A DNA stretch of 11,934 bases from Nocardioides sp. (lineage in GTDB: Bacteria > Actinomycetota > Actinomycetes > Propionibacteriales > Nocardioidaceae). The DNA lies in the NCBI GenBank assembly GCA_003519585.1, contig DOWL01000172.1, positions 608 to 12,541 of the forward strand, written 5' to 3'. The notes beneath the pieces were generated by a model that saw only the letters and a program-made list of their open reading frames with translations, searched no databases and was not told the DNA's origin. Below, piece after piece: positions 1 through 7,116 of this stretch. A program made the position numbers and the translations under genes. Within the stretch, counting starts at the first letter, position 1; every line of letters starts with the position of its first letter.

Positions 1-37
1 CGCCAACCTCGAGCGCGAGCTGGCGCGGCTGGGTTGA
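1..37 (+). CDS. 3' end of an upstream gene (partial, unidentified)
   Basis: A reading frame open from base 2 gives ANLERELARLG and ends in TGA at 35-37. The codons are typical of real genes in this window (gcc, aac, ctc, gag, cgc, ctg, gcg), and the short sequence looks like the end of an amphipathic helix. Only 11 residues are visible, so no family can be named. The alternative is that this is an open stretch by chance; the codon choice makes a genuine C-terminus more likely than not. Confidence 0.4.
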   Translation, partial: ANLERELARLG

Positions 38-178
38 CCACCCTGGCGAGTCTCGGCCCATTTCCGCGGGCGGGGCTGGTCCGAACGGGCTACCGCGCAA
101 TGGTCACAGCCGACGCACAGCTAACCCAAAGATCCTCAACCTGAGGGCTGTACGGCGGTGGCGATCGCGGTTTACGGT

Positions 179-211
179 CCCCGCAAGCGCAGGGGTGCTC
201 TGCGTGCGGGG
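179..211 (+). other. Strong stem-loop in the leader region of the protease gene
   Basis: CCCCGCA (179-185) pairs with TGCGGGG (205-211). After a two-base AG bulge, CGCA (188-191) pairs with TGCG (201-204), closing a nine-base loop. No T-tract follows. It lies about 140 bases after the upstream stop and about 80 bases before the protease start. It could be a terminator for the upstream gene or part of a structured 5' leader; the sequence alone does not decide. Confidence 0.45.
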
Positions 212-215
212 GTCG

Positions 216-285
216 GGGGCTCGGCGTCGACAGCGCAACTCGGGACGGGGTGCACATCGTGACGCGCCGACCCGAGCCCCGGAGG
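216..285 (+). promoter_or_regulatory. Structured leader ending at the protease ribosome binding site
   Basis: GGGGCTCGG (216-224) is a perfect reverse complement of CCGAGCCCC (272-280). The stem continues inward with GTCG (226-229) against CGAC (268-271) after one bulged C, then GCGC (233-236) against GCGC (264-267). The right arm ends exactly where the Shine-Dalgarno sequence GGAGG (281-285) begins, and GGAGG is followed by gaac and the ATG at 290. The pairing is seen directly. An effect on translation, for example masking or stacking of the ribosome site, is inferred. It matches no riboswitch class I can name. No convincing -10/-35 pair was found; TACGGT at 173-178 is a weak -10 candidate. 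Confidence 0.4.
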
Positions 286-289
286 GAAC

Positions 290-2233
290 ATGTCCCGAAC
301 CCACACCCGCGTCGTACCCCTGGTGCTGACGGCGATCCTGGCGATCAGCGTCGCCGCACCGACGCCCGCAGAGGCCAAGCCCGGCGGCCGACCGGTCCAC
401 GACCGGATCAGTACACCGATCACGGCGGATCCCGGCACCGCCCCGGGACGCCAGGTCGCCACGCTGCCCCTCGGCGATGCAACCCGGGCCCAACTCCGAG
501 CCCAGCGCACGCTCAAGGCCAAGCTCAAGGTGTCCGCGAGGGTGGAGGTCGGCTCCGCTGCGACGTTCAAGACGAAGGGCTCGAAAGCGACCCGAGGTCT
601 CCGCTCGATCAAGCTCTCCTTCGGAGACGGCGCGAAGACCAGGGGCCACAAGCTCACTCTCACCCGCAAGCACTCCTACGCCAAGCCCGGCATCTACCTC
701 GCCAAGCTCGTCGTCAAGGACCAGACCGGCAAGAAAGCGGTCGCGAAGAAGAACGTCCAGGTCGTCGACCGTGCGGCGCCGCCCAACGGATTCGGGGCCC
801 TTCCGCCCGACCCGGCTCAGGACGTGGCGGCCAACCCGGACGCCGCCCCGGGCGCCGGAGCCGGAAGCCCGGCGTCGGTCGACCTGCGCGGCAGCACCGT
901 ACCGGTGCAGAACCAGGGCCAGGTCAATTCCTGCGTCTCCTGGACCACGGCATACGCGATGATGGGTTGGTACTACCGGCAGAAGTACGGGCAGTCCGCG
1001 GCCTTCGCACCGATGTACGTCTACTCGCAGACCTACAAGGGTCTCGACGCCTACGGAAATCCGAACGGCTCCTACGCCACAGATGCTCTCAACGTCCTCA
1101 AGACTCAGGGCGTGGACACGGCGAGCCACTACGGCGCGGGCTGGGCGATGACCTGGAACGTCCAGCCCAACGCCAGCCAGCGCGCCAACGCCGCCAACTA
1201 CCGGATCAGCGGATCGGACACCATCTTCCGCTACTCCGGGAGCCTGGGCGGCGCGACCGTCGGCACGACCGCCACCGACATCGAGGCGCTCAAGCAACGC
1301 CTCGCATCCAACAACCCGGTCGCGATCGCATTCCGGGTGCGCACGGACTTCGCCGGCTACAACACCGGTTGGTACAACGGCAGTGGTGCGCTCACCGGGG
1401 GGCTCCACGAGATGCTCGCCGTCGGGTACGACGCCACCGGGCTCTACATCCAGAACTCGTGGGGCACCGGCCACGGTGTCAGCGGCTATGTCTACATGAC
1501 CTGGGCCGCCGTGCAGCGCGACCTCTACGAGGCGATGTTCGCGCACGGCCTGGTCACGAGCGGCGGTGGCGGGGGTGGCGACGCGGTCAAGCCGACCATC
1601 ACGTCGTTCTCGAAGCAGTTCGGCGTGGGGTACATCGCCAACAACGCGCAGGCGCCGATGACCTTCACGTGGGGCGGCACGGACAACGTCGGCGTCACCA
1701 AGTACGTGCTCTATTACCGCACGGGCGCCAGCGACTGGTACGAACTCGCGATCGCCGACAACGCGACCAGCGCGACGTACAACCTGGCCTTCAACAACAG
1801 CTACGAGTTCGCGGTGGCTGCCTACGACGCTGCCGGCAACCTCAGCAACTGGGCGCTCAGCGGGCTGTTCACGCCCGCCAACTACCAGGAGAGCGTCGCG
1901 TCGTACACCGCCGGCTGGACGGCCTACGACAGCGCGAACTACATGAACGGGCGCCTGTACGAGACCGGTACCGCCAACGCGTACATGCAGGTGCAGGTCA
2001 CCGCCACCAACTTCGGGCTGGTCAGCACCAAGGGTTCCGGCGCCGGCCGGGCCTATGTGTACCTCGACGGCGCCTACCAGTTCACGATCGACGCCTACGA
2101 CGCGAGCACCAGCTACCGACACGTCGTGGCGTGGATGAACTTCGGCAGCTCGAGCACGCACACGATCAGAGTGGTCAACGAAGGCACGTCGGGCAGACCG
2201 TACTTCGACATCGACTCGATCCTGTTGAGCTGA
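290..2233 (+). CDS. Secreted papain-like (family C1) cysteine protease with PKD-like, FN3-like and C-terminal beta domains
   Basis: A 647-aa secreted peptidase. Residues 1-29 form a signal peptide: RTHTR, a hydrophobic stretch VVPLVLTAILAISVAA, and a likely cut after AEA. Residues ~75-160 look like a PKD-type beta domain (SFGDG at 110-114, then HSYAKPGIY). The papain-like core spans ~195-420. VDLRG and VQNQG match the mature papain start, with Q209 as oxyanion glutamine, C215 (NSCVSW) the nucleophile, H373 (GGLHEMLAVGYD) the base and N389 (IQNSWG) the orienting Asn. All are correctly ordered, so the enzyme should be active. The Cys matching papain Cys22 is Val212, common in bacterial members. 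A six-glycine linker (~424-430) leads to an FN3-like domain (~431-530) and a C-terminal beta-sandwich (~531-647), perhaps for surface or polymer binding. No typical I29 inhibitor propeptide (ERFNIN motif) is seen. The start is fixed by GGAGG at 281-285. Substrate is unknown; protein scavenging or cell-wall protein processing is inferred. Confidence 0.9.
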   Translation: MSRTHTRVVPLVLTAILAISVAAPTPAEAKPGGRPVHDRISTPITADPGTAPGRQVATLPLGDATRAQLRAQRTLKAKLKVSARVEVGSAATFKTKGSKATRGLRSIKLSFGDGAKTRGHKLTLTRKHSYAKPGIYLAKLVVKDQTGKKAVAKKNVQVVDRAAPPNGFGALPPDPAQDVAANPDAAPGAGAGSPASVDLRGSTVPVQNQGQVNSCVSWTTAYAMMGWYYRQKYGQSAAFAPMYVYSQTYKGLDAYGNPNGSYATDALNVLKTQGVDTASHYGAGWAMTWNVQPNASQRANAANYRISGSDTIFRYSGSLGGATVGTTATDIEALKQRLASNNPVAIAFRVRTDFAGYNTGWYNGSGALTGGLHEMLAVGYDATGLYIQNSWGTGHGVSGYVYMTWAAVQRDLYEAMFAHGLVTSGGGGGGDAVKPTITSFSKQFGVGYIANNAQAPMTFTWGGTDNVGVTKYVLYYRTGASDWYELAIADNATSATYNLAFNNSYEFAVAAYDAAGNLSNWALSGLFTPANYQESVASYTAGWTAYDSANYMNGRLYETGTANAYMQVQVTATNFGLVSTKGSGAGRAYVYLDGAYQFTIDAYDASTSYRHVVAWMNFGSSSTHTIRVVNEGTSGRPYFDIDSILLS

Positions 2234-2240
2234 CGGGATG

Positions 2241-2303
2241 GCCCCGATTCGTCTGCGGTCTGAAGCGACGCCGGAGGCGGGCTGCGCTCAGACGAATCGG
2301 GGC
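2241..2303. terminator. Bidirectional terminator-like inverted repeat between convergent genes
   Basis: A perfect 15-bp inverted repeat: GCCCCGATTCGTCTG at 2241-2255 and its exact reverse complement at 2289-2303, separated by 33 bases. It lies just after the protease stop. Its right arm encodes the last residues (PRFV) of the DUF4031 gene on the other strand and overlaps that gene's stop codon (2288-2290). A competing inner stem exists: TCTGA-(A)-GCG (2259-2267) against CGCTCAGA (2285-2292). No T-tract is present on either strand, so a terminator role rests on position and stem strength. Confidence 0.6.
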
Positions 2304-2554
2304 TTGCGGCGACGCAGACCAGCCGCCACCAGCCGCTGCACGAGCTCACGGGAGGAGACCGGCTCGACGCCGCGGGCGAGCACCTCGTCGTACCACTCGG
2401 ACGGTACGTCGTAGTGGTCGCGGTCGAAGCCGCGCTCGGGGATGCCGAGCTCGCGGGCGAACTCGTGCAGCTCCTCGTAGGAGCTGTCGCTGGCCAGGTG
2501 CGACCACATCCGTCCCCGGGACGGGACCGCAGGCGGGTCGATCATCAGCGTCAT
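2288..2554 (-). CDS. DUF4031 domain-containing protein (88 aa)
   Basis: A small protein matching the DUF4031 family along its whole length. It begins MTLMIDPPAVPSRGRMWSHL, followed by SYEELHEFARELGIP (~25-39), the hallmark FDRDHYDVP (43-51) and a C-terminal PVSSRELVQRLVAAGLR. Length agrees with the family (80-90 aa). The biochemical role is unknown; the conserved Asp, His and Tyr residues (D6, H19, D46, H47, Y48) suggest a metal or phosphate site, which is inference. Its ATG (2554-2552) shares its A with the TGA of the CutC gene (2556-2554), so the two are almost certainly translated from one message by coupling. A second Met at 2545 is a possible alternative start. The last codons form part of the 2241-2303 inverted repeat. 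Confidence 0.88.
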   Translation of the reverse strand: MTLMIDPPAVPSRGRMWSHLASDSSYEELHEFARELGIPERGFDRDHYDVPSEWYDEVLARGVEPVSSRELVQRLVAAGLRRRKPRFV

Positions 2555-3255
2555 CAGATCCGCTCCATCGCGTCGTCGAGCAGCAGCCGCCAGGAGCGGG
2601 TCAGAGCCGCGTCGACGTAGGCCTTCGAGCTGCCGCCGGGGCGCAGCTGCGGCCCGAGGTGGAACGCGCGTACGCCGGTGCGCACCAGCCACGGCACGTG
2701 CTCGGCCCGCAGGCCCGCGCCGGGCATCAGCAGCCGGGCCACCGCGGGGTCGGACTCCGACGTCGCGAGCAGGTCGTCGTACCCGTCCCCCATGCCGCGC
2801 GGCGAGCCGGCCGAGCGGACGTTGACCAGCGACGTGCGCTCGGCCAGCGCGAGCAGGCTCCGCCAGGCACGCCGCGGCTCGAGCGTGTCGTCGACCGCGC
2901 GGTGGAAGGTCCACGGGACGTTGGGTAGCCGCTGGGCAAGCTGGCTGCAGACCTCGGTGTCGATCTCGAGGTCCGCGTCGAGGAAGCCGAACGACACGCC
3001 GGAGGCGCCGACCGCGAGGTAGTCCTCCGCCAAGCCGACCAGCCGGCTCAGCTCGCCCCCGGTGGTCGTCCACGAGTCGCTGAGCCGCAACAGCACGAAG
3101 ACGGGCAGGTCGGTGTCGCGACAGACCGCCGACACCGTGGTGATCTCCGGTGACCGCTCGCCCGGCGCGGTCAGGTGCAGCCGGTCCGCCCCACCATCCA
3201 CAGCGCCTGGCACGTCGCGCTCGTGCGCGACCCACACTTCGAGGACCACCCCCAT
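2554..3255 (-). CDS. cutC: CutC-family protein (copper homeostasis protein CutC)
   Basis: A 233-aa TIM-barrel protein of the CutC family. It has the N-terminal strand LEVWVAHERD (5-14), GGADRLHL (21-28), VFVLLRLSD in the place of the usual VMIRPR block, GASGVSFGFLDADLEID, the diagnostic PWTFHRAVDDT, and a late GAGLRAEHVPWLVRTGVRAFHLG. Length fits the family (~230-250). The family was linked to copper tolerance in Escherichia coli, but its biochemical role is not settled. The arginine-rich MIRPR motif and the ELC of typical members are replaced (LLRLS, HLT), as I recall for actinobacterial members, so copper binding should not be assumed. The start at 3255 is chosen because family homology begins there; the frame is open further upstream to an ATG at 3306 that would overlap the divergent promoter. 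First gene of a two-gene unit with the DUF4031 gene. Confidence 0.88.
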   Translation of the reverse strand: MGVVLEVWVAHERDVPGAVDGGADRLHLTAPGERSPEITTVSAVCRDTDLPVFVLLRLSDSWTTTGGELSRLVGLAEDYLAVGASGVSFGFLDADLEIDTEVCSQLAQRLPNVPWTFHRAVDDTLEPRRAWRSLLALAERTSLVNVRSAGSPRGMGDGYDDLLATSESDPAVARLLMPGAGLRAEHVPWLVRTGVRAFHLGPQLRPGGSSKAYVDAALTRSWRLLLDDAMERI

Positions 3256-3267
3256 GAGGGCAGCGTA
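3255..3267 (-). promoter_or_regulatory. Candidate leaderless promoter (-10) of the cutC-DUF4031 unit
   Basis: On the minus strand TACGCT (3267-3262) fits the TANNNT -10 consensus and lies six bases before the ATG, placing the expected transcription start on the A of the start codon (3255). No Shine-Dalgarno sequence precedes the ATG, which supports a leaderless message. No clear -35 box is visible. Confidence 0.4.
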
Positions 3268-3305
3268 GGGGCAGCGCGCACCTCGAAGGTTCACCACCAC
3301 CGACA

Positions 3306-3318
3306 CACAATGGGCGGG
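3306..3318 (+). promoter_or_regulatory. Candidate leaderless promoter (-10) of the 114-aa gene
   Basis: CACAAT (3306-3311) resembles a -10 box and lies six bases before the GTG at 3318, so the predicted transcription start coincides with the start codon. There is no convincing ribosome binding site. Together with the cutC promoter it makes a compact divergent promoter region of 62 bases. Confidence 0.35.
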
Positions 3319-3662
3319 TGGACACCGTGCCGTTGTTCGATGCGAGGGCTCGCGTCCTCGCCGACCTCCACGCCCGCAACCACGCCACCGCCCAGGCGGT
3401 GAGCCTGCTCGAGGACGCCGTCTCGGCCCGCGAGTGGTGGGCCGACCAGTGGCCGGAGGGTCAGGTGTACGTCGCGGGCCTGGTCGCGCAGGACGTGCAG
3501 GACGCGCTCTTCGAGACCACCGGCCGCTGGCCGATCTGCCTCAGCTGCCCGGGCCCGGAGCACTCGCTCTACATCCAGCCCGACCTCGGCGGCCCCGACC
3601 CCGTCTGGGTCTGCGAGGAGTCCGGGGACGTGGTCGCCCCGCTGGGCGGGCTCGGCGACTGA
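3318..3662 (+). CDS. Hypothetical actinobacterial protein (114 aa)
   Basis: A short acidic protein whose family function I do not recognise. The first ~60 residues look helical (FDARARVLADLHARNHATAQ, then LLEDAVSAREWWADQW). The second half has the more distinctive stretch ICLSCPGPEHSLYIQPDLGG followed by PDPVWVCEESGDVVAPLG, which I recall from small uncharacterised actinobacterial proteins. The three cysteines (CLSC and VCEE) and one His could form a small metal site, but a full four-ligand zinc ribbon is not evident. No signal peptide or membrane segment is seen. The GTG at 3318 gives MDTVPLF; a second GTG at 3327 is possible. It is divergent from cutC and convergent with the GntR gene, 35 bases between stops. 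Codon use is native. Confidence 0.7.
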   Translation: MDTVPLFDARARVLADLHARNHATAQAVSLLEDAVSAREWWADQWPEGQVYVAGLVAQDVQDALFETTGRWPICLSCPGPEHSLYIQPDLGGPDPVWVCEESGDVVAPLGGLGD

Positions 3663-3672
3663 CGGCCGACCC

Positions 3673-3692
3673 GGTCACAGCGACGGCTGACC
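3673..3692. terminator. Weak hairpin between convergent stops
   Basis: Between the stops of the 114-aa gene (3662) and the GntR gene (3698), GGTCA-(CA)-GC (3673-3681) pairs with GCTGACC (3686-3692) around a GACG loop. It is short, has a bulge and lacks a T-tract, so it is only a candidate shared terminator. Confidence 0.3.
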
Positions 3693-3697
3693 GAGGA

Positions 3698-4417
3698 TCA
3701 GAAGTCGTGGCCGATCTGCACCCAAAGGGTGTAGCGGTCGGCGCGGAAGACGCTGCGCGAGACCTCGACGACCTTCTCGCCATGGAGCGCACGTCGTGAG
3801 TGCCGGAGCACGGCCGCACCGGCCTCGACCTCGAGGTGGGTCGCCTCGTCGTTGTGACACACGTCGGCGTTGATCGAGTCCTCGGCCCAGGTGGGGCGCA
3901 GACCGCGCTGCTCGAGCGCGTCGTAGAGGCTGGTGGGCATGCCGCTCTGCAGGAAGCCCGGCAGCAGCACCTCGTTGAGGTAGGCGTCCTCGATGCACAT
4001 GGGGGCACCGTCGGCGCGGCGCAGCCGCTTCCAGTGGATGACCGGATCGCCCTCCGTGATGTTGAGCGCCCGGGCCACGCCAGGACCGGCCTGCTCGCGC
4101 CGGGCGAGGAGCGTGGTCGACTCCGCCAGCAACCCGCGGCGGGCCATCTCCTCGGTGTAGCTCGTGATGGTGCTCGCGGTCCGGCGCGGACGGGCGACGA
4201 ACGTGCCCTTCCCCGGGATCCGCTCCAACAGCCCCTCGACCACCAGCGCGTCCATCGCCTGGCGCACGGTCATGCGAGCCACGCCGAACTGGGCCACGAG
4301 CTCGCGCTCCGACGGAGCCGGGGAGCCCGGGGACATGCCGGAGACGAGCGAGCGCACGTACTCGCGCACTTGGACGTGCTTGAGAGCGCGCCCGTCCTTG
4401 ATGAGGACCTCCGTCAT
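3698..4417 (-). CDS. GntR-family transcriptional regulator, HutC/DasR subfamily (UTRA domain)
   Basis: A 239-aa regulator. The N-terminal winged helix-turn-helix spans ~10-76, with PSERELVAQFGVARMTVRQA (35-54) covering the helix-turn-helix and GKGTFVA (69-75) the wing. The UTRA effector domain spans ~95-236: ITSYTEEMARRGL, ITEGDPVIHWKRLRRADGAP, the typical ASLYDALE-like stretch TSLYDALEQRGLRPTWAEDSI, then the C-terminal strands. Such proteins bind sugar phosphates, histidine-pathway compounds or similar small ligands and usually repress local genes. The start at 4417 is chosen by domain alignment; the frame extends to 4534, but that extra N-terminus does not fit the family. No sugar transport or catabolic operon is adjacent, so the target is unclear; itself, the upstream ABC exporter, or a distant locus are all possible. 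Confidence 0.92.
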   Translation of the reverse strand: MTEVLIKDGRALKHVQVREYVRSLVSGMSPGSPAPSERELVAQFGVARMTVRQAMDALVVEGLLERIPGKGTFVARPRRTASTITSYTEEMARRGLLAESTTLLARREQAGPGVARALNITEGDPVIHWKRLRRADGAPMCIEDAYLNEVLLPGFLQSGMPTSLYDALEQRGLRPTWAEDSINADVCHNDEATHLEVEAGAAVLRHSRRALHGEKVVEVSRSVFRADRYTLWVQIGHDF

Positions 4418-4435
4418 GCCCGCCAGACTAGACCG
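4417..4435 (-). promoter_or_regulatory. GntR gene promoter with a partial DasR-like operator
   Basis: On the minus strand, CGGTCTAGTCTG lies at 4435-4424. TAGTCT (4430-4425) fits a -10 box, with seven bases to the ATG, so transcription may start at or beside the start codon. The same sequence matches 8 of 12 positions of TGGTCTAGACCA, the core of the known Streptomyces DasR operator, which suggests self-regulation by this HutC/DasR-type protein. The match is partial and overlaps the -10, so it could be promoter sequence only. Confidence 0.35.
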
Positions 4436-4478
4436 GGGCTTGCACCCCCGTCCTCGGAACGGGGAGACCACCCGGGGG

Positions 4479-4522
4479 CCGATCGGGTAGACCTGCCTAG
4501 CCCCCTCGGACCACCCGATCGG
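4479..4522. repeat. Perfect 10-bp inverted repeat between the ABC exporter and the GntR gene
   Basis: CCGATCGGGT (4479-4488) and its exact reverse complement ACCCGATCGG (4513-4522) are separated by 24 bases. It sits 38 bases past the permease stop and about 60-105 bases upstream of the GntR start. It may terminate the ABC transcript, although no T-tract follows, or be a two-site operator: arm centres are 34 bp apart, close to three helical turns. A smaller hairpin, GTGAC-CTGG-GTCAC (4550-4563), overlaps the permease stop. Confidence 0.5.
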
Positions 4523-4559
4523 ACCACTTGGCATCGCCTCTGGGGGCGGGTGACCTGGG

Positions 4560-7112
4560 TCACTCGGTGGCGATCGCGCGGAGTACGTCGAGCCGGGCCG
4601 CGCGGCGGGCCGGGAACACCGCGGCGAGCACGCCGATGACCAGCGACAGCACCAGGAACACCACCAGCTGGCCGAACGGGATGTCGATCCGCTCGAGCCC
4701 CTGGTCGCGCAGGGCGTACATCAGGGTGACGCCGAAGGCGATGCCGAGCCCCACGCCGAGGACCGCTCCGAGTACGGCGATCACCACCGACTCGAGCCGG
4801 ATCATCAACCGCAACTGCCGGCGGCTGACCCCGACCGCCCGCAGCAGCCCGATCTCGCGGGTGCGTTCGATGACCGACAGGGCGAGGGTGTTGACGATCC
4901 CGAGGATCGCGATCACCACGGCGAAGATCAGCAGCACGTAGATGATGTAGATGATCCGGTCGATGGGCGCGCGCTGCTCGGCGGCGAAGGCCTGCTCGTC
5001 CTTCACCGTCACGACCGGGAGGTCGGCCACCACCGCGTCGAGCCGCTCCTGGAGTGCGGCGCCGGCGGCTCCGTCGGCGGCGAAGACCACGACGTAGTTG
5101 TCCTGGTCGGGGAAGCCGGCGCCGAGGAGGGTCGGGACGGTGGTCAGCACCGGCGCGAAGATGAGCGGGTTCTCCTCGAAGACGCCGACCACCTGCCACT
5201 GCTGCGGTCCGGTGGGGACGGTCACCTCGAAGGTGTCTCCCGTCGTCAGGTCGTGCTCGTCGGCCCACTCCTTCTCGACCAGCACGGTCTGGTCGGCGAG
5301 GTCGGTCGCCCGACCGGAGTGCATGGTGAGGCCGAACCGGTCGATGCTGTCGGCTCCGGTGGCGACCATGGGGGTGCCGTCGCCGCGGAAGAGCCCGTAG
5401 CCGAACCGCTCCCGCAGCACCGAGTCGACGCCCTCGGTCTCCGCGATCCGGTCGGTGATGGCCGGTGAGTACCCCTCACCGAAGGCACTGCTGACGATGT
5501 AGTCGCCGATGAAGTTCTCCTCCACCGCCTTGTCGACCGACGCCTTCGCGGACGACCCGAGGATGGCCACGGTGAAGGCGAGCGTCAGCCCGATCATCAG
5601 CGCGGACGCGGTGGCCGTCGTACGGCGGGGGTTGCGCAAGGAGTTCTGTCCGGCCAACCGGCCGATGGGGCCGAAGAGCGCGGCGTCGACCGCGCCGGTG
5701 GCGCGCAGGAACGGCCGGCCGATCACCGGGCTGGCCGCGGTGACACCCAGGAGTACGGCGAGCACGCCCGCGCCGACCCACCATCCGTTGTGGGGCGCGG
5801 CCGGCACGAACAGCCCGACCAGGACCAGCGGCACGCCGAGCACCAGCAGCGCGATGCCGAGCAGCAGCCGGCGGCGGACGGAGGACTCCGGGAGGGCCAC
5901 GTCGTCACGAAGCGCCTGGACCGGCGCGATCCGACCGGTCCGGCGGGCGGGCAGCCACGCCGCGATCATCGTCACGACGATGCCGGTGGCGTACGCCGCG
6001 ATCGGGGTGCGGGGGGCGAAGACGAGCGGTTGCTCGGCGATGTCGAGCCCGATCGTCGCGACCAGGGAGCGAATGCCCATCGCCAACAGGACGCCTAGCG
6101 CGAGCCCGAGCGTCGAGCCGATCACGCCGACCGCGAACGCCTCGAGTTGGACCGACCGGATCACCTGGCGTTTCGACGCGCCGAGCGCACGCAACAGGGC
6201 CAGCTCGCGGCTGCGCTGAGCCACCAGGATCGAGAAGGTGTTGACGATGATGTAGCTGCTCACCACCAGCGCGATCCCGGCGAAGATCAGCAGGAAGGTC
6301 GTGAGGAAGTCGATGCCGCTGAGCAGCGGGCCGGCGCTCTCCTCGGCCGCGTCGTCACCGGTGACGGCCTCGAACCCGTCGGGCAATACGGCGCTGGCCT
6401 CGTCGGTCAGTTCCTGCTGGCTGACGCCGTCCTTCGCGGTCACCCAGATGACGTTGAAGGCGTCGGCGCCGTCCAGGAACAGCTGCTGGGCCGTGGGGGT
6501 GTCGAACGCGGCGTACGTCGCGCCGTTGAGCGACCCACCCTCGCGGAATCCGGCGATGCCGACCAGCTGCGGATGTACGTCGAGCGCCTCGGTCGAGGTG
6601 ACGATCGAGACCTCGTCGCCGAGCTGGTAGCCCGCTTCGTCGGCCGTGTTCTCGTCGAGGACCACCTCGTCGGGGCCGTGCGGCTCGTGCCCGTCGACGA
6701 TGATCAGCCCTTCGAGGTCGTGACCCGCCGGGGCATTGCTCCAGTTGCCACCGAACGCGGGCGGACCGGAGCCACCCACGACCTTGCCCTCGGTGGAGAG
6801 GACGTAGACGCCGGTCGCACTGACCATGCCGTCGGCGCGAGCCGCACCCGGCAGCTGCGCCAGCTCCGGGACCAGCGATGCCGGGACGGTCTGACTGCTG
6901 ACGATCGGGCCGCCGCCCTCCAGGTCGGGCGTGACCGGCCGGACCACGGTGTCGCCGACCGTGGAGTTGAACAGTGCGGTGAAGCTGCGTTGGAGGGTGT
7001 CGGAGAACATCAGGATGCCGGTGACGAATGCGACGCCCAGCACGATCGCGAAGGTGCTGAGCAGCAGCCGGACCCGCCGGGCCAGCAGGCTCTTGAGGGA
7101 CGCTCGGATCAT
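4560..7112 (-). CDS. ABC transporter permease, FtsX/MacB type with two FtsX domains
   Basis: An 850-aa inner-membrane protein of the large duplicated MacB/FtsX class. Helix 1 lies at ~15-38 (LLLSTFAIVLGVAFVTGIL), followed by an extracytoplasmic MacB-type domain (~40-265). The first FtsX domain (~267-403) has three helices and the coupling signature RSRELALLRALGASKRQV. Two helices follow (~412-465), then another helix after LRNPRRTTATASALMIGL, a second extracytoplasmic domain (~540-715) and a second FtsX domain (~716-850) with RTREIGLLRAVGVSRRQL. This gives about ten helices and both NBD-contact helices in one chain, so it can pair with an ATPase homodimer. The start at 7112 is chosen by similarity and lies four bases after the ATPase stop (TGA gccg ATG). 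Family members export lipids, lipoproteins, antibiotics or peptides, or act as mechanotransmission systems; substrate unknown. Confidence 0.93.
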   Translation of the reverse strand: MIRASLKSLLARRVRLLLSTFAIVLGVAFVTGILMFSDTLQRSFTALFNSTVGDTVVRPVTPDLEGGGPIVSSQTVPASLVPELAQLPGAARADGMVSATGVYVLSTEGKVVGGSGPPAFGGNWSNAPAGHDLEGLIIVDGHEPHGPDEVVLDENTADEAGYQLGDEVSIVTSTEALDVHPQLVGIAGFREGGSLNGATYAAFDTPTAQQLFLDGADAFNVIWVTAKDGVSQQELTDEASAVLPDGFEAVTGDDAAEESAGPLLSGIDFLTTFLLIFAGIALVVSSYIIVNTFSILVAQRSRELALLRALGASKRQVIRSVQLEAFAVGVIGSTLGLALGVLLAMGIRSLVATIGLDIAEQPLVFAPRTPIAAYATGIVVTMIAAWLPARRTGRIAPVQALRDDVALPESSVRRRLLLGIALLVLGVPLVLVGLFVPAAPHNGWWVGAGVLAVLLGVTAASPVIGRPFLRATGAVDAALFGPIGRLAGQNSLRNPRRTTATASALMIGLTLAFTVAILGSSAKASVDKAVEENFIGDYIVSSAFGEGYSPAITDRIAETEGVDSVLRERFGYGLFRGDGTPMVATGADSIDRFGLTMHSGRATDLADQTVLVEKEWADEHDLTTGDTFEVTVPTGPQQWQVVGVFEENPLIFAPVLTTVPTLLGAGFPDQDNYVVVFAADGAAGAALQERLDAVVADLPVVTVKDEQAFAAEQRAPIDRIIYIIYVLLIFAVVIAILGIVNTLALSVIERTREIGLLRAVGVSRRQLRLMIRLESVVIAVLGAVLGVGLGIAFGVTLMYALRDQGLERIDIPFGQLVVFLVLSLVIGVLAAVFPARRAARLDVLRAIATE

Positions 7113-7116
7113 CGGC

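Noticed and set aside
113..160. CAGCTAACCC resembling the 3' conserved block of the c-di-AMP (ydaO) riboswitch
   Set aside because: The other conserved blocks of that riboswitch are not found upstream, so a ten-base match is not enough.
104..2161. A 685-aa open frame on the minus strand opposite the protease gene
   Set aside because: It is the antisense shadow of a high-GC gene: low-complexity, Arg/Gly/Val-rich sequence with no domain, while the plus strand encodes a complete, motif-bearing protease.
250..2928. An 892-aa plus-strand open frame spanning the protease, DUF4031 and part of cutC
   Set aside because: Arg/Gln/Pro/Gly-rich out-of-frame product crossing convergent genes and a terminator-like repeat; no recognisable domain.
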